DNA of 64,000 bases from an uncultured Porphyromonadaceae bacterium (GCA_947175265.1 CAMWMD010000001.1:1-64000); one strand, 5' to 3'. Positions 25,214 through 34,389 are shown, counted from the stretch's first letter. Notes: generated by a model not told the origin, from the letters alone. Numbers and translations: made by a program.

Positions 25214-25831
25214 TCATTCCTCAGGAGTCTTGGGTAGAACCTTGATGAACTCTTTGGTCTCCTCTTCCGGATTTTCCGAACGTGCTATCGCTTTGCCGAC
25301 AGCAATTCCGTTGACACCGGCCTCAATGAGTGAAAGTGTGTCGTCAAGTTTGATACCTCCGCTTGCGACTCTTGGGATGTTCACCTCTTTCTGCTCCATC
25401 TCATAGCAGATATTTCTGATTCCCTCGATGCCGAGAGAGTCCTGAGTGTCGTCACTTCTGAAGGGCATCAGTGCGTAATAATCTATGTCGAGTTGGCTGA
25501 CCGCAACTACATCGGTAAAGGAGTGAGCCTGCACTCCGATTACGGCGGCCGGACCAAGTATCAACCTCGCTTTTGACGGAGGCATGTCGTCTTTCCCGAC
25601 TTCAACGCCTCCCACATTGCACTCCTTGGCCAACTCCACGTTATGCGCCATGATAAGGAAGACACCTTTCTCCTCGCACAAAGGCTTTATCTTATCAACC
25701 ACTTCCTTCACTTCATCATCGGAAGATCCGGGCATATTGATCTGAATCCAGCGGCAGCCTCCGTCTATCGCTTTGAAAATCTGGTCGGCAACCGGAATCT
25801 CCGCCTTATTATCTGTTATGAATTGCAGCAT
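25214..25831 (-). CDS. ThiE-like (thiamine phosphate synthase fold) protein, active site degenerate
   Basis: A 205-residue TIM barrel recognisable as ThiE-like from the start FITDN, GVEVGKDDMPPSKARLILGP (usual form GVHLGQEDMP) and VASGGI. ThiE joins HMP-PP and thiazole phosphate. Key positions differ: the phosphate-site motif usually QLREK reads QINMP, the metal-binding Asn-Asp before VELA reads Ala-His, and the GPxxxTxTK loop reads MPFRSDDTQ. It may therefore not make thiamine phosphate. No other thiamine gene is nearby. It is followed by sodB, 53 bp on. Confidence 0.72.
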   Translation of the reverse strand: MLQFITDNKAEIPVADQIFKAIDGGCRWIQINMPGSSDDEVKEVVDKIKPLCEEKGVFLIMAHNVELAKECNVGGVEVGKDDMPPSKARLILGPAAVIGVQAHSFTDVVAVSQLDIDYYALMPFRSDDTQDSLGIEGIRNICYEMEQKEVNIPRVASGGIKLDDTLSLIEAGVNGIAVGKAIARSENPEEETKEFIKVLPKTPEE

Positions 25832-25972
25832 AATGAATTTGTTTTACATTAATATTATAATGTCTCCGCCTTGTAAGGTATTTTCGGGCAGTAGGATTAT
25901 ATATTCTAAATGCTTGCAAACGCCGAGTTGTTCAATTTCGGATTAAAATGAACGACAAATGGTGCTTCCCTG

Positions 25973-26722
25973 TCACATCGGGCGTTGCTCAGTGCTGAGC
26001 CCTTTATCTTTTTCAGGGAGTGCCGACTCAATCTCATCTCTGCATTCGGCCATAAGTCTTTTTGTATTGAATCCCTTCTCTCCGGGATATATCGGCTTAT
26101 GGATTGTGAGGGTTATCGTACACGGTGTTATATTATACGTGAATCTTGGCATCGCCTTGTAACTGCCGTCTATCGTTATCGGCACGACTGGAAGTTTGAA
26201 CTCCGAGGCAAGCATGAAAGCACCCCTCTTGAAAGGAATCATCTTGCCGTCCCAAGTGCGGCTCCCCTCCGGAAATATGACGAGCGACATCCCATCCTTC
26301 AGTTTCTCTTCCGCCTCTTCGATTGTCTGTTTGATACTGCTTATGTGCGAATCATCCACGAAGACGTGTCCCGCTTTTTTGCAAGCCCAGCCTACCATAA
26401 AGATCTTTTCAAGTTCCTTTTTCATCAGCCACTTGAAATTATGGTTGAGATATCCGTAAATTGAAAATATGTCGAACGCTCCCTGGTGGTTTGCAACAAA
26501 GATATAGGAGGTTTTCTTGTCGATATTCTCCCTCCCTTCGACCTTTACATTCACCAATGCGAGCCAACAGGAGAATCTTGACCACAGGTGAGCGGGATAA
26601 TAACCCCAGAAATGTGTCCCTGCAAGAGAACCTAATATAGTGATTATTGCAGTGAAGAATGTCACCACAACGAAAATGGGGGCGGCTATCAGCCACTGGT
26701 ATAGAAAATAGACGACTTTCAT
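25973..26722 (-). CDS. plsC: 1-acyl-sn-glycerol-3-phosphate acyltransferase
   Basis: Membrane enzyme that acylates lysophosphatidic acid to phosphatidic acid. From ATG 26722 the 249-residue protein starts with a hydrophobic segment and carries the family boxes NHQGAFD (the NHxxxxD catalytic motif), FPEGSRTWDG and a VVPITIDGSY stretch. An upstream TTG at 26758 is in frame but lies upstream of the TAATTTTG promoter box, so I prefer 26722. The box ends 5 nt before the ATG, implying a nearly leaderless mRNA. It is separated from rprY by a terminator. Confidence 0.92.
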   Translation of the reverse strand: MKVVYFLYQWLIAAPIFVVVTFFTAIITILGSLAGTHFWGYYPAHLWSRFSCWLALVNVKVEGRENIDKKTSYIFVANHQGAFDIFSIYGYLNHNFKWLMKKELEKIFMVGWACKKAGHVFVDDSHISSIKQTIEEAEEKLKDGMSLVIFPEGSRTWDGKMIPFKRGAFMLASEFKLPVVPITIDGSYKAMPRFTYNITPCTITLTIHKPIYPGEKGFNTKRLMAECRDEIESALPEKDKGLSTEQRPM

Positions 26723-26727
26723 GGGAG

Positions 26728-26735
26728 CAAAATTA
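26728..26735 (-). promoter_or_regulatory. TAnnTTTG promoter box directly before plsC
   Basis: TAATTTTG on the minus strand with only 5 nt between the box and the ATG. Confidence 0.55.
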
Positions 26736-26756
26736 AGCAATAAATGGTATATATGC

Positions 26757-26789
26757 AAAAAAAGGCCGCATGAACTTCTTCATGCGGCC
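26757..26789 (-). terminator. Intrinsic terminator of the rprX-rprY operon
   Basis: Perfect 11-bp stem GGCCGCATGAA/TTCATGCGGCC with a 4-nt loop, followed on the minus strand by seven T, 14 bp after the rprY stop. Confidence 0.88.
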
Positions 26790-26802
26790 CGACTTGAAAT
26801 TC

Positions 26803-27519
26803 TCAATCATTGTCGGAAGTGGAGTTTTCCTCCGGGGCGATAAGTTTGTACCCCTTTCCGTGAATATTTATAATCTCGATATTCGGATCATCCCTGAGCA
26901 GTTTACGCAGTTTGGTGATATATACGTCCATGCTGCGTGCATTGAAATAGTTATCATCTATCCAGATCGATTTCAGGGCGAAATTCCTCTCGAGAATCTC
27001 ATTTATGTGTGAGCAGAGGAGCGCGAGAAGTTCCGACTCTTTCGTGGTGAGTTTCTGAGTCTTGTCGTCAGAGATGAGCACCTGCTTCTGAGTGTCGAAT
27101 GTGTACTTGCCTATCTTGTAAAGAGTGATCTCTTTATCCTTCTTACCCTTTACTCGGCGAAGTATCGCTCCGATACGGAATACAAGCTCCTCCATTGAAA
27201 ATGGTTTGGTGATGTAGTCGTCGGCTCCAAGTTTGAAGCCTTCGAGCACATCCTCCTTCAGGGCTTTCGCCGTGAGGAAGATTATCGGCACCTCGCTGTT
27301 CACATTCCTTATCTCCTGTGCGAGAGTGAAGCCATCTTTCTTCGGCATCATTACGTCGAGCACACAGAGGTCATACTTCCCCTTGAGGAAAGCCTTATAT
27401 CCCTTTTCCCCGTCGGGATAGAGGTCGGCATTGAAGCCCTTTGCCTGAAGGAACTCCCTGAGAAGCATTCCCAGGTTCTCATCATCCTCGCAGAGCAGAA
27501 TTTTCAGTTTTTCGTCCAT
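26803..27519 (-). CDS. rprY: Response regulator RprY (OmpR family)
   Basis: DNA-binding response regulator partnered with the kinase encoded upstream. From ATG 27519 the 238 residues comprise a receiver domain (acidic pair in CEDDE, phosphorylated Asp55 in VLDVMMPK, Thr in FLTAKA, Lys in YITKPFS) and a winged-helix domain ending YITKLRKLLRDDPNIEIINIHGKGYKLI. The RprX/RprY pair is known from Bacteroides and Porphyromonas, where it is linked to tetracycline-related, ionic or oxidative stress responses. The frame extends to a TTG at 27537, but the MDEKLKILL start fits the family. Confidence 0.9.
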   Translation of the reverse strand: MDEKLKILLCEDDENLGMLLREFLQAKGFNADLYPDGEKGYKAFLKGKYDLCVLDVMMPKKDGFTLAQEIRNVNSEVPIIFLTAKALKEDVLEGFKLGADDYITKPFSMEELVFRIGAILRRVKGKKDKEITLYKIGKYTFDTQKQVLISDDKTQKLTTKESELLALLCSHINEILERNFALKSIWIDDNYFNARSMDVYITKLRKLLRDDPNIEIINIHGKGYKLIAPEENSTSDND

Positions 27520-27566
27520 ATTAATTATATTTTTCAATTATTTTCTTATTGATTATTCACCATATA

Positions 27567-29096
27567 TCATTTTGCAAGAGGAAGAGTGATGATGAATGTG
27601 GAGCCTTTGCCGAGTTCGCTCTCTGCCGTTATGGTGCCACCGAATATTGTCACCATCTTCTTGACGTAGGCCAGACCCAGACCGAAGCCCTTCACGTCAT
27701 GTCTGTTCCCTGTCGATACTCTGTAGAATTTCTCAAAAATCTTCTTGAGATCTTCCTTCTTTATCCCTATGCCGTTGTCGCTCACCCTTATTTCAAGAAG
27801 ACGCGAATCAATATCCCTCGTCGTGATCGACAACTGTGGCTCGGTGTCTTCCCTCATGTATTTCACCGCATTGTCGAGAAGATTATAGATGATATTGGTG
27901 AAGTGCATCTCGTCAACGTTCACTTTGGCATCCAAAGCCTCCGTGTCGCAGGAAATCGACCCTCCATATTTCTCCACCTTAATCTTAAAGGTATGGGTCA
28001 CGTTTTCCACGATCCTATTGGCATCCACGACTGAGAACTTCAGTGCGCTTGAGGAATTATCGAACACTGACATCTGAAGCACTTTCTCCACCTGGAATCT
28101 GAGTCGTTTGGATTCATCGGCAATCACCTGAGAGAGATGTTGCAGGGAGGCCGGCGATTTCATTACCGAACTGTCGTTGAGCATCTGAGCCGCGAGGGAG
28201 ATGGTTGATATCGGTGTCTTGAGTTCGTGGGTCATGTTGTTGATGAAATCCGTCTTCATCTCGGTCAGCCGCTTGTGCCTGAACGCGAGGATAATGGTAT
28301 AGAGGAATATAACCAACAGAATGAGGGTGAAAGCCAGAGTAGGGATGATGAATCTCACTGAGGAGAAGATATAATTGGCCTTAGTGGGAAATTCCACTAT
28401 AAGACGCAATTGAGAGTCGGTATTGGGGAAAAGTATCTGGGTGTATTTCCCTTTCTCCATATTCTCGTCGTAACCCTTGGAGGCATAGATAAGAGCGTTT
28501 TTGCTTGTGGTGACCGCAAACTCGAACGGAACCGTAAGCCCGTTGTTCTCAAGTTCTGAAGAGAGATAATTCCTTACCAAAGTGGAGTCAGCACGTTCAA
28601 AGACAGGGCGTGAACCCGAGTCACGCAAAATGGAAAGTATCACCTCGTTCAGTAACCCCTGCTGATAAAGGTACTGACTTCTTATCACCTCCTGCATATC
28701 GCGGTAGCGTGATTCAAGGTTTCCGACGGAGGATTGGCCTCCGAGCCCGGATTTATGCTGTCTTACTTTATCTTCTCTTGCTGTGAGGGTATAATTGGTG
28801 ACAGTGCTGTCATGGTTCTCCACTGAATAGCGGAGGTTATATTCTCCGTTAGCATTGAAATTGTTGTCAGAATAAAGGCTCGACTCGATGATGTTTACGT
28901 CTTCCTGAAGGAAATGCAAGGTCTCTTTCCGCTCGAGAAAGGCGGAAGTGGACGAAAGACATCGCATCACTGTTTCAGAGAATTGTGCCTCCCTCATGTT
29001 GACCATATTCTCAAGATACATGATCTGGAAATATAGGAGGGCGCCGAACGTGATGGACATCACTATGGTGAGCAGCCAGATTACTGATTTCTTCAT
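27567..29096 (-). CDS. rprX: Sensor histidine kinase RprX
   Basis: Inner-membrane sensor kinase. The 509 residues have a TM segment at about 5-28, a periplasmic sensor region of about 215 residues, a second TM at about 248-271, HisKA with His290 (MTHELKTPIST), and an HATPase domain with NLLDNAVKYM (N box), VSDNGIGIKKEDL (G1) and GFGLGLAYVKKM (G2). It lies 47 bp upstream of rprY in the same operon. There is no HAMP domain; the second TM leads straight into HisKA, as in Bacteroides RprX. Confidence 0.9.
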   Translation of the reverse strand: MKKSVIWLLTIVMSITFGALLYFQIMYLENMVNMREAQFSETVMRCLSSTSAFLERKETLHFLQEDVNIIESSLYSDNNFNANGEYNLRYSVENHDSTVTNYTLTAREDKVRQHKSGLGGQSSVGNLESRYRDMQEVIRSQYLYQQGLLNEVILSILRDSGSRPVFERADSTLVRNYLSSELENNGLTVPFEFAVTTSKNALIYASKGYDENMEKGKYTQILFPNTDSQLRLIVEFPTKANYIFSSVRFIIPTLAFTLILLVIFLYTIILAFRHKRLTEMKTDFINNMTHELKTPISTISLAAQMLNDSSVMKSPASLQHLSQVIADESKRLRFQVEKVLQMSVFDNSSSALKFSVVDANRIVENVTHTFKIKVEKYGGSISCDTEALDAKVNVDEMHFTNIIYNLLDNAVKYMREDTEPQLSITTRDIDSRLLEIRVSDNGIGIKKEDLKKIFEKFYRVSTGNRHDVKGFGLGLAYVKKMVTIFGGTITAESELGKGSTFIITLPLAK

Positions 29097-29155
29097 AACG
29101 GATATGAATTGGGGTGGAAAAATTCCTTTTTATAAAAATCTTTTCATAGATTTAA

Positions 29156-29163
29156 CAAAAATA
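29156..29163 (-). promoter_or_regulatory. TAnnTTTG promoter box for rprX-rprY
   Basis: TATTTTTG on the minus strand, giving a leader of about 55 nt. An imperfect dyad (TTAACAA..TTGTTAA, 29152-29185) overlaps it. Confidence 0.5.
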
Positions 29164-29185
29164 AACGAAGTTAGTTTATTGTTAA

Positions 29186-29465
29186 CGGTATCGGGAGACC
29201 AACATTTTTAACATTTTGTTTTAAAATTAATAAAAATTTGCCGTTATTTCACGGAAATTTAGTGGTTTAACCCTAAGACAAAAAAGATTCGCATGGCATT
29301 TTTTTTATTCTTCAGGTGGAATCAAGAAAAAATGTTAAATCATGCGATTTTGGATATTTTGAGGGCGAGGCAATATATTAAATGCTTCAATCGTCCGTTA
29401 ATACCTTAGTGAAAATCCAAATTTTCTTTACTATTTTGACATAATTGTTAGAGACATCCACATCT
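29186..29465. other. AT-rich intergenic region between rprX and the clostripain-like gene
   Basis: About 280 bp of AT-rich DNA between divergent genes. No ORF, no exact TAnnTTTG box toward the clostripain-like gene, and no strong hairpin were seen. The nearest promoter-like string is CTATTTTGAC around 29433. Confidence 0.4.
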
Positions 29466-30740
29466 ATGAGACATAACTTCTTTCCCGCCATTGCTTTTTC
29501 GGCTTTGGCTGCTATTATAACCCCCTCCTGTTCGGAAGATAAATCATACGAGATTAAGCCGGATGAAGAACCGACAAGGAAAAAGACAATCCTTCTTTAT
29601 GCGGTAGCGTCAAACAACCTGTATTCCAATCTTATCAACGATAAGCATGAGATGCAATTGGCCGCTCAAAATATTGATCTCAATCATTATTCAATGCTTG
29701 TCTATGAGGTCGTGCCTAACAGTCAGGAGTATGGCGATACTCCCAGGCTTCTCGAACTTACCCGGAATTCCGCTGGGGAGACGGAATTTGTTGAACTTAA
29801 GCGATATGACAGGAGCATTTACTCTACAGACCCTGAGCGAATCTCTCAGGTGATTGAGGATATGCAGACTCTTAGGGAGGCGGATTCCTACGGCCTAATA
29901 TTATGGTCGCATGCTCTCGGGTGGTCCCCATTTTTCTCTGAAAGGGATACACGGGCTGAGTTTCCCTCTGTAACGACCTCTGCTGCCGGCAGTAATCTTT
30001 CTTATACTCTTGAATATGGCGGTGACTTACCGATGAACTATTCTTTCGGTTCCGACACAAATTCGCAGACCGGGTATACCGACAAAATCGATATAGATGA
30101 ACTTGCCGGTGCGATCCCTGACCATCTTTTTGAGTTCATCTGGTTTGATGCCTGCATGATGAGTGGTATTGAGACTATATACGAGATGCGCGACAAGTGC
30201 GACTATTTCGGAGGTTATCCAACGGAAGTTTTTGCTCCCGGTATGCCTTACGACCTGACACTTCCATACCTGCTCAGGGAGAAGGCCGATATGAAGGGAT
30301 GCGCGATAGAATTTTTCAACTACTACGCGCAGAATAAATATGCCCAGTTGAGGACAGCGACCGTAGCCGTCATAGATATGAGCGAACTTGAACCTATGGC
30401 GGATTTTTGCAAGCGCAGATATGCCGGCTCAAAGGATGCAGCCACTTACGGTCTCGACTACTATTCAGGAAATCAAAGAGTAGCCTACAAATATTATGAT
30501 TTCGGGCAATACACTCTTGCTCGTGGATCTGAAAATGAGGATGACGCTTCTGAGGAAGAATTCCGCAGGTTGCTCGACAAACTTGTCATTTACAGGAATG
30601 CGACAGAGACTGAGTTTACAGGTAAAAAACTTAATCTCGATGAATATTCAGGTATCTCTTCGCACGCCTACTCCGACAGTCAGACGGGGAAAGCGGCCGA
30701 CTACTATCGCTCGCTCGATTGGTTCAAGAGAGTCTATTGA
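29466..30740 (+). CDS. Clostripain-family (C11) cysteine peptidase lipoprotein
   Basis: Secreted, lipid-anchored cysteine peptidase of the clan CD C11 family, which cleaves after basic residues. From ATG 29466 the 424 residues have a lipoprotein signal (ITPSC, Cys22), then a peptidase domain with the catalytic His in LILWSHALGW (His149; the family usually has a Gly-rich DHGGGW here) and the catalytic Cys in WFDACMMSG (Cys230). Mature length and motifs fit Bacteroidetes clostripain-like lipoproteins. The target is unknown. The frame extends back to a TTG at 29445. Confidence 0.87.
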   Translation: MRHNFFPAIAFSALAAIITPSCSEDKSYEIKPDEEPTRKKTILLYAVASNNLYSNLINDKHEMQLAAQNIDLNHYSMLVYEVVPNSQEYGDTPRLLELTRNSAGETEFVELKRYDRSIYSTDPERISQVIEDMQTLREADSYGLILWSHALGWSPFFSERDTRAEFPSVTTSAAGSNLSYTLEYGGDLPMNYSFGSDTNSQTGYTDKIDIDELAGAIPDHLFEFIWFDACMMSGIETIYEMRDKCDYFGGYPTEVFAPGMPYDLTLPYLLREKADMKGCAIEFFNYYAQNKYAQLRTATVAVIDMSELEPMADFCKRRYAGSKDAATYGLDYYSGNQRVAYKYYDFGQYTLARGSENEDDASEEEFRRLLDKLVIYRNATETEFTGKKLNLDEYSGISSHAYSDSQTGKAADYYRSLDWFKRVY

Positions 30741-30753
30741 TCATGATAAAATC

Positions 30754-30780
30754 AGGCGGGGGTCTTCAGGACTCTCGCCT
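30754..30780. terminator. Hairpin between the clostripain-like gene and mscS
   Basis: An 11-bp stem with two G-U pairs (AGGCGGGGGTC/GACTCTCGCCT) around TTCAG, 13 bp after the stop. There is no T-run, so it may attenuate rather than terminate. Confidence 0.45.
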
Positions 30781-30814
30781 TACATTTTATAAACCATACG
30801 TTCTTATAGTTAAA

Positions 30815-31957
30815 ATGATACAAACTGAATTTCTTACCACACCCGCAGAGCCTTCCCCTGAGATACCCTCAGGTGGAGGCATATTTGATTCGTTGAAGGG
30901 ACTTGGCTTTGAGGACGCTATGACAACCATAGCCAATGCCATAGTTCAGTTCTCATTCAGGCTATGCATAGCGATACTCGTTTTTTATATAGGAAAATTC
31001 ATTATCCGGAAACTTTATAATTTCGTTTTCGGAATAATGGTTTCCCGTAGAGTAGACGCTTCTCTCACTACATTTGTGCTTTCGCTCGTGAGGATGGTGC
31101 TCTACTTTATTCTTATAATAACGGTCATCGGCATTATCGGAATTGAGACAAGTTCGTTCCTTGCTTTGTTTGCCTCCGCCGGTGTCGCTATCGGCATGGC
31201 TTTAAGCGGAACTTTGCAGAATTTCGCGGGCGGTGTGCTCATACTTCTTCTCAAACCTTATAAGGTTGGTGATTATATAGAGGCTCAGGGTTTCGCCGGT
31301 ACTGTAAGGGAAGTGCAGATTTTCAGCACGATTATCACTACCCCCGACAATAAATCTATCACTATTCCAAATGGCGGTCTGTCCACAGGAAGCATCAACA
31401 ATTATTCCCGCGAGGATTACAGGCGTGTCGATTGGTCGATTGGCCTGAGTTACGGCACGGATTTCTCAGCGGCAAAAGAGGTAATACTCAGTATGCTTGA
31501 CTCCGATTCTCGTGTTGTGAAGCAGAGTATAGAGGATGACAAGTTGTTTCGTATGAAGCAAGAGAAGGAGGAGGAGAAGCGCCGGGAGGAAAGTCTCAGA
31601 TTGAATGATGAAGAGAACGGCGATATGAACTCCGGGGTAAAAGGTAGCAAACCGCAAGGTTGGTGGAGCAGATTCAAGATGCGTAGGGCTGAGAAACAGA
31701 GGATTCTTCATGAGAAACTTCTTGAGCAGACAGCATTGAAGGAGGGTCTCCCTACAAAACAGAACGGGGCGCCACCTTTTGTGGCACTCGGTGAACTGGC
31801 CGACAGCAGTATAAACATAACGATAAGGGTATGGACAAGATCCGACTTCTATTGGGGTCTTTTCTTCGACATGAATGAGAGGTTTTATACCGAATTGCCG
31901 GAGCATGGATTCTCTTTCCCGTTCCCGCAGATGGATGTCCATCTCGTCAACGAATAA
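30815..31957 (+). CDS. mscS: MscS-family mechanosensitive channel with charged insertion
   Basis: Small-conductance mechanosensitive channel that releases solutes on hypo-osmotic shock. From ATG 30815 the 380 residues have TM1 (about 43-70), TM2 (about 87-110) and the pore helix TM3 with GVAIGMALSGTLQNFAGGVLILLLKPYKVGDYIE, then the beta domain (TIPNGGLSTGSINNYSR). The alpha/beta domain is interrupted at about residues 236-317 by some 80 highly charged residues before resuming GAPPFVALGELADSS and ending FPFPQMDVHL. An in-frame extension to 30719 overlaps the previous gene and is rejected. Confidence 0.92.
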   Translation: MIQTEFLTTPAEPSPEIPSGGGIFDSLKGLGFEDAMTTIANAIVQFSFRLCIAILVFYIGKFIIRKLYNFVFGIMVSRRVDASLTTFVLSLVRMVLYFILIITVIGIIGIETSSFLALFASAGVAIGMALSGTLQNFAGGVLILLLKPYKVGDYIEAQGFAGTVREVQIFSTIITTPDNKSITIPNGGLSTGSINNYSREDYRRVDWSIGLSYGTDFSAAKEVILSMLDSDSRVVKQSIEDDKLFRMKQEKEEEKRREESLRLNDEENGDMNSGVKGSKPQGWWSRFKMRRAEKQRILHEKLLEQTALKEGLPTKQNGAPPFVALGELADSSINITIRVWTRSDFYWGLFFDMNERFYTELPEHGFSFPFPQMDVHLVNE

Positions 31958-32001
31958 GGGAATCATTCTTTCCCCTTTTACAGACAAGAATGATATTGAA
32001 T

Positions 32002-32038
32002 AAAACGGTGACTTCCGGAAATTGGAGGGCACCGTTTT
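32002..32038. terminator. Bidirectional terminator between mscS and glnA
   Basis: AAAACGGTG pairs with CACCGTTTT between two convergent genes. T-tracts are present on both sides. Confidence 0.7.
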
Positions 32039-32075
32039 TGTTAACCGTTATTTTAATTATAGGCGATTCCAAGAA

Positions 32076-33578
32076 TTATCCGCAGTGCCAATATTTTCTG
32101 ACTATCTTCATCATCTCATTCTGATTGGCAGCGGCTTTCTTGCGAAGTTCGGCATCATTGTATTTCCTGAGTTTGGAAATTATGCCGTCTATGAGTTGTG
32201 GTGCGAACACCCCTTTAGCCTCAAAAGCCTCTCTCTTGTTTTCCAAAGCATCGGCGGAGGCCACGCAAGAGTCCGGAAGTGATTTCAATTGGGCAAGTTT
32301 GGCGGCGTTTTCCTCGTTATGGATGTTTACGCTGACATACAGTTCGTCGGCCCTCTCGAGTGCGTTATCCATCTCGAACCCGATTCGTGCGCTTGTCACC
32401 ATAGCCGCTATCAGTTGGTAAATATCTGCGGAGCAGTCTGCGCTTCTCAATTCCACAGTCTGCTTCTGAGGTGCCTCTGAAAATGAATCAGCTTCAAGGG
32501 GATTAGCCTGCGAGCACATATCCTTCTCTCCGGTCCAGCCGAGAGGAACCCTTACGAGTACGGATCTGTTGCGGTCGCCCCAGCATATGGAGGTGGGTGC
32601 CTCCTGATGGGGAACAAGGCGGAAATAACTTGTGGGCACCTTGTTGCCCATTGCTGTTATGGCATCAGCGTTCTCGAGGATACCGACGATTGCTTTTTTG
32701 GCGATGTCGCTGAGGCGTCCTCCCTCAGTCATCATGTTTTTATCCCCCTTCATTATTTTGAAATGAATATGGAGTCCGCTTCCGGCTTTTCCTATAGTTA
32801 TCTTTGGTGCAAACGTCACGTCAAGGTTCTGTTTGGCTGCGAGGGTGCGGATAATCCATTTTGCGATCATGAGATGATCTGCCGCTTCTATTACTGGGAC
32901 GGGAAGAAATTCTATCTCATTCTGTTCATAGATCTTTCCGTCAAGAGTAAAATTGCCCACCTCATTGTGGCCATACTTTATCTGTCCTCCGGCCTGTGCT
33001 ATGAGATTCATGCAACTTACGCGGAAATTATTGAACTTCGCGAAAGGTGCTGATTCATGATATCCTTTCTGGTCGGAGGCGTGGAACAGCCCTGGGTCTT
33101 CGGAGATGACGTAATATTCGAGTTCTCCCATAGCGTAAAAATCCATTCCGGTCGTCTTCCTGAATTCCTCCGCCGCCTTCCTTAATGTAAATTCGGGTGA
33201 AGATGCCAGTGGATTGCCGTCTTTGTCAAAGAAAGTGGCCAAAAGAGTTAAAGTGGGGATTTCCTCAAAAGGGTCTACAAAAGCTGTCGAATAGCGAGGT
33301 ATGACATAAAGGTCGCTGTTGCCGGCTTCAATGAAGGGGAACAGACTGGAGCCGTCAACTCTTTCTCCGTATGACAGGATAGATTCAAGATACTCCTCTG
33401 AGTTGACGGCAAAATTCAGTGTTTTAAGACGGTTGTCGTCGGCGGGATACATGAACTTCACCATCTCAATGCCGTTTTCCTTTACAAAACGGATGAGATC
33501 GGATTTTCTGAATTGAGATGGTTCTTTCTGAAGAAACTGAACCACTCTGTTGGGGTTAAGCGATAGTGTCTTGTTCAT
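32076..33578 (-). CDS. glnA: Glutamine synthetase (type I-like)
   Basis: Makes glutamine from glutamate, ammonia and ATP. The 500 residues show the beta-grasp N-terminus followed by catalytic motifs: ELEYYV (first metal Glu), GHNEVGNFT (NEVGxxQ-type loop), GSGLHIHF (metal His) and VPHQEAPTSICWGDRNRSVLVRVP (ATP/glutamate site). Length fits bacterial GSI, not the 720-residue GSIII encoded at 47800. Adenylylation-type regulation cannot be read. It is divergent from trxA, with a long 5' leader of about 135 nt that could hold regulation. Confidence 0.9.
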   Translation of the reverse strand: MNKTLSLNPNRVVQFLQKEPSQFRKSDLIRFVKENGIEMVKFMYPADDNRLKTLNFAVNSEEYLESILSYGERVDGSSLFPFIEAGNSDLYVIPRYSTAFVDPFEEIPTLTLLATFFDKDGNPLASSPEFTLRKAAEEFRKTTGMDFYAMGELEYYVISEDPGLFHASDQKGYHESAPFAKFNNFRVSCMNLIAQAGGQIKYGHNEVGNFTLDGKIYEQNEIEFLPVPVIEAADHLMIAKWIIRTLAAKQNLDVTFAPKITIGKAGSGLHIHFKIMKGDKNMMTEGGRLSDIAKKAIVGILENADAITAMGNKVPTSYFRLVPHQEAPTSICWGDRNRSVLVRVPLGWTGEKDMCSQANPLEADSFSEAPQKQTVELRSADCSADIYQLIAAMVTSARIGFEMDNALERADELYVSVNIHNEENAAKLAQLKSLPDSCVASADALENKREAFEAKGVFAPQLIDGIISKLRKYNDAELRKKAAANQNEMMKIVRKYWHCG

Positions 33579-33717
33579 GGCATGGTTTTATTTTAAGATT
33601 AGAGAAATTATATTGATTAAAGAAAAATATTCAAAATTCTCTCGTAAAATAATGCTGATTATGACGAATTGTAACATTGTCAGCCGTTAAACACGTGAAA
33701 GAACTGTATTGTCGTAG

Positions 33718-33748
33718 CAAAAGTACAAATTTTAATTCATTTTCCAAA
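33718..33748 (-). promoter_or_regulatory. Promoter of glnA (-33 TTTG and TAnnTTTG)
   Basis: TACTTTTG (33718-33725) with an upstream TTTG (33745-33748) and a 19-bp spacer, both on the minus strand. This is a good match to the Bacteroidetes sigma factor consensus. Confidence 0.65.
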
Positions 33749-33848
33749 TTTTTTCACATGAAAAAGTAAAAATCTTTTCGTCATAATGAACCATTACCCA
33801 TTCCTGAGGTTATAATAGGTGAAAGATAAAGGATAAATAAATTATACT

Positions 33849-34145
33849 ATGGAAAAATTTGAAGATATTATCAAGTCTGAGAAACCTGTATTGGTCGACT
33901 TTTTTGCAACCTGGTGTGGCCCGTGTAAGATGCAGCATCCTATTCTTGAGGAACTTCATCAGAAGATTGGTGATAAGGCACGCATCCTAACCATCGATAT
34001 TGACAAGAACGAACAGTTGGCAGCGTTGTATAATGTCAGGTCAGTGCCTACACTCATGATTTTCAAGAATGGTAAGATTGAGTGGCGCGAGGCCGGACTT
34101 CAGCAACTTCCTAAACTGGAGCAGTTGATCGATCAGTTCGCCTGA
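33849..34145 (+). CDS. trxA: Thioredoxin
   Basis: Cytosolic disulfide reductase. The 98-residue protein has the active site WCGPCK (Cys23, Cys26) and the cis-Pro motif SVPTLMIF. It is slightly shorter than E. coli TrxA because it lacks part of the N-terminal strand, normal for Bacteroidetes thioredoxins. It is monocistronic, ended by a strong terminator. No exact promoter box is seen in the shared upstream region with glnA. Confidence 0.93.
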   Translation: MEKFEDIIKSEKPVLVDFFATWCGPCKMQHPILEELHQKIGDKARILTIDIDKNEQLAALYNVRSVPTLMIFKNGKIEWREAGLQQLPKLEQLIDQFA

Positions 34146-34197
34146 TTTGGTAGAAAGAGAAATTTGGAAGCAAGTGAAAATTAGTAGAAAGTGAAAT

Positions 34198-34226
34198 AAG
34201 GCGGGGCATGATTCATGCCCCGCCTT
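34198..34226 (+). terminator. Hairpin terminator after trxA
   Basis: Perfect arms AAGGCGGGGCATGA/TCATGCCCCGCCTT about 50 bp after the trxA stop. Confidence 0.75.
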
Positions 34227-34256
34227 CCCTATAACAGATATCCCCATGCCCCAATT

Positions 34257-34389
<133 letters not shown>

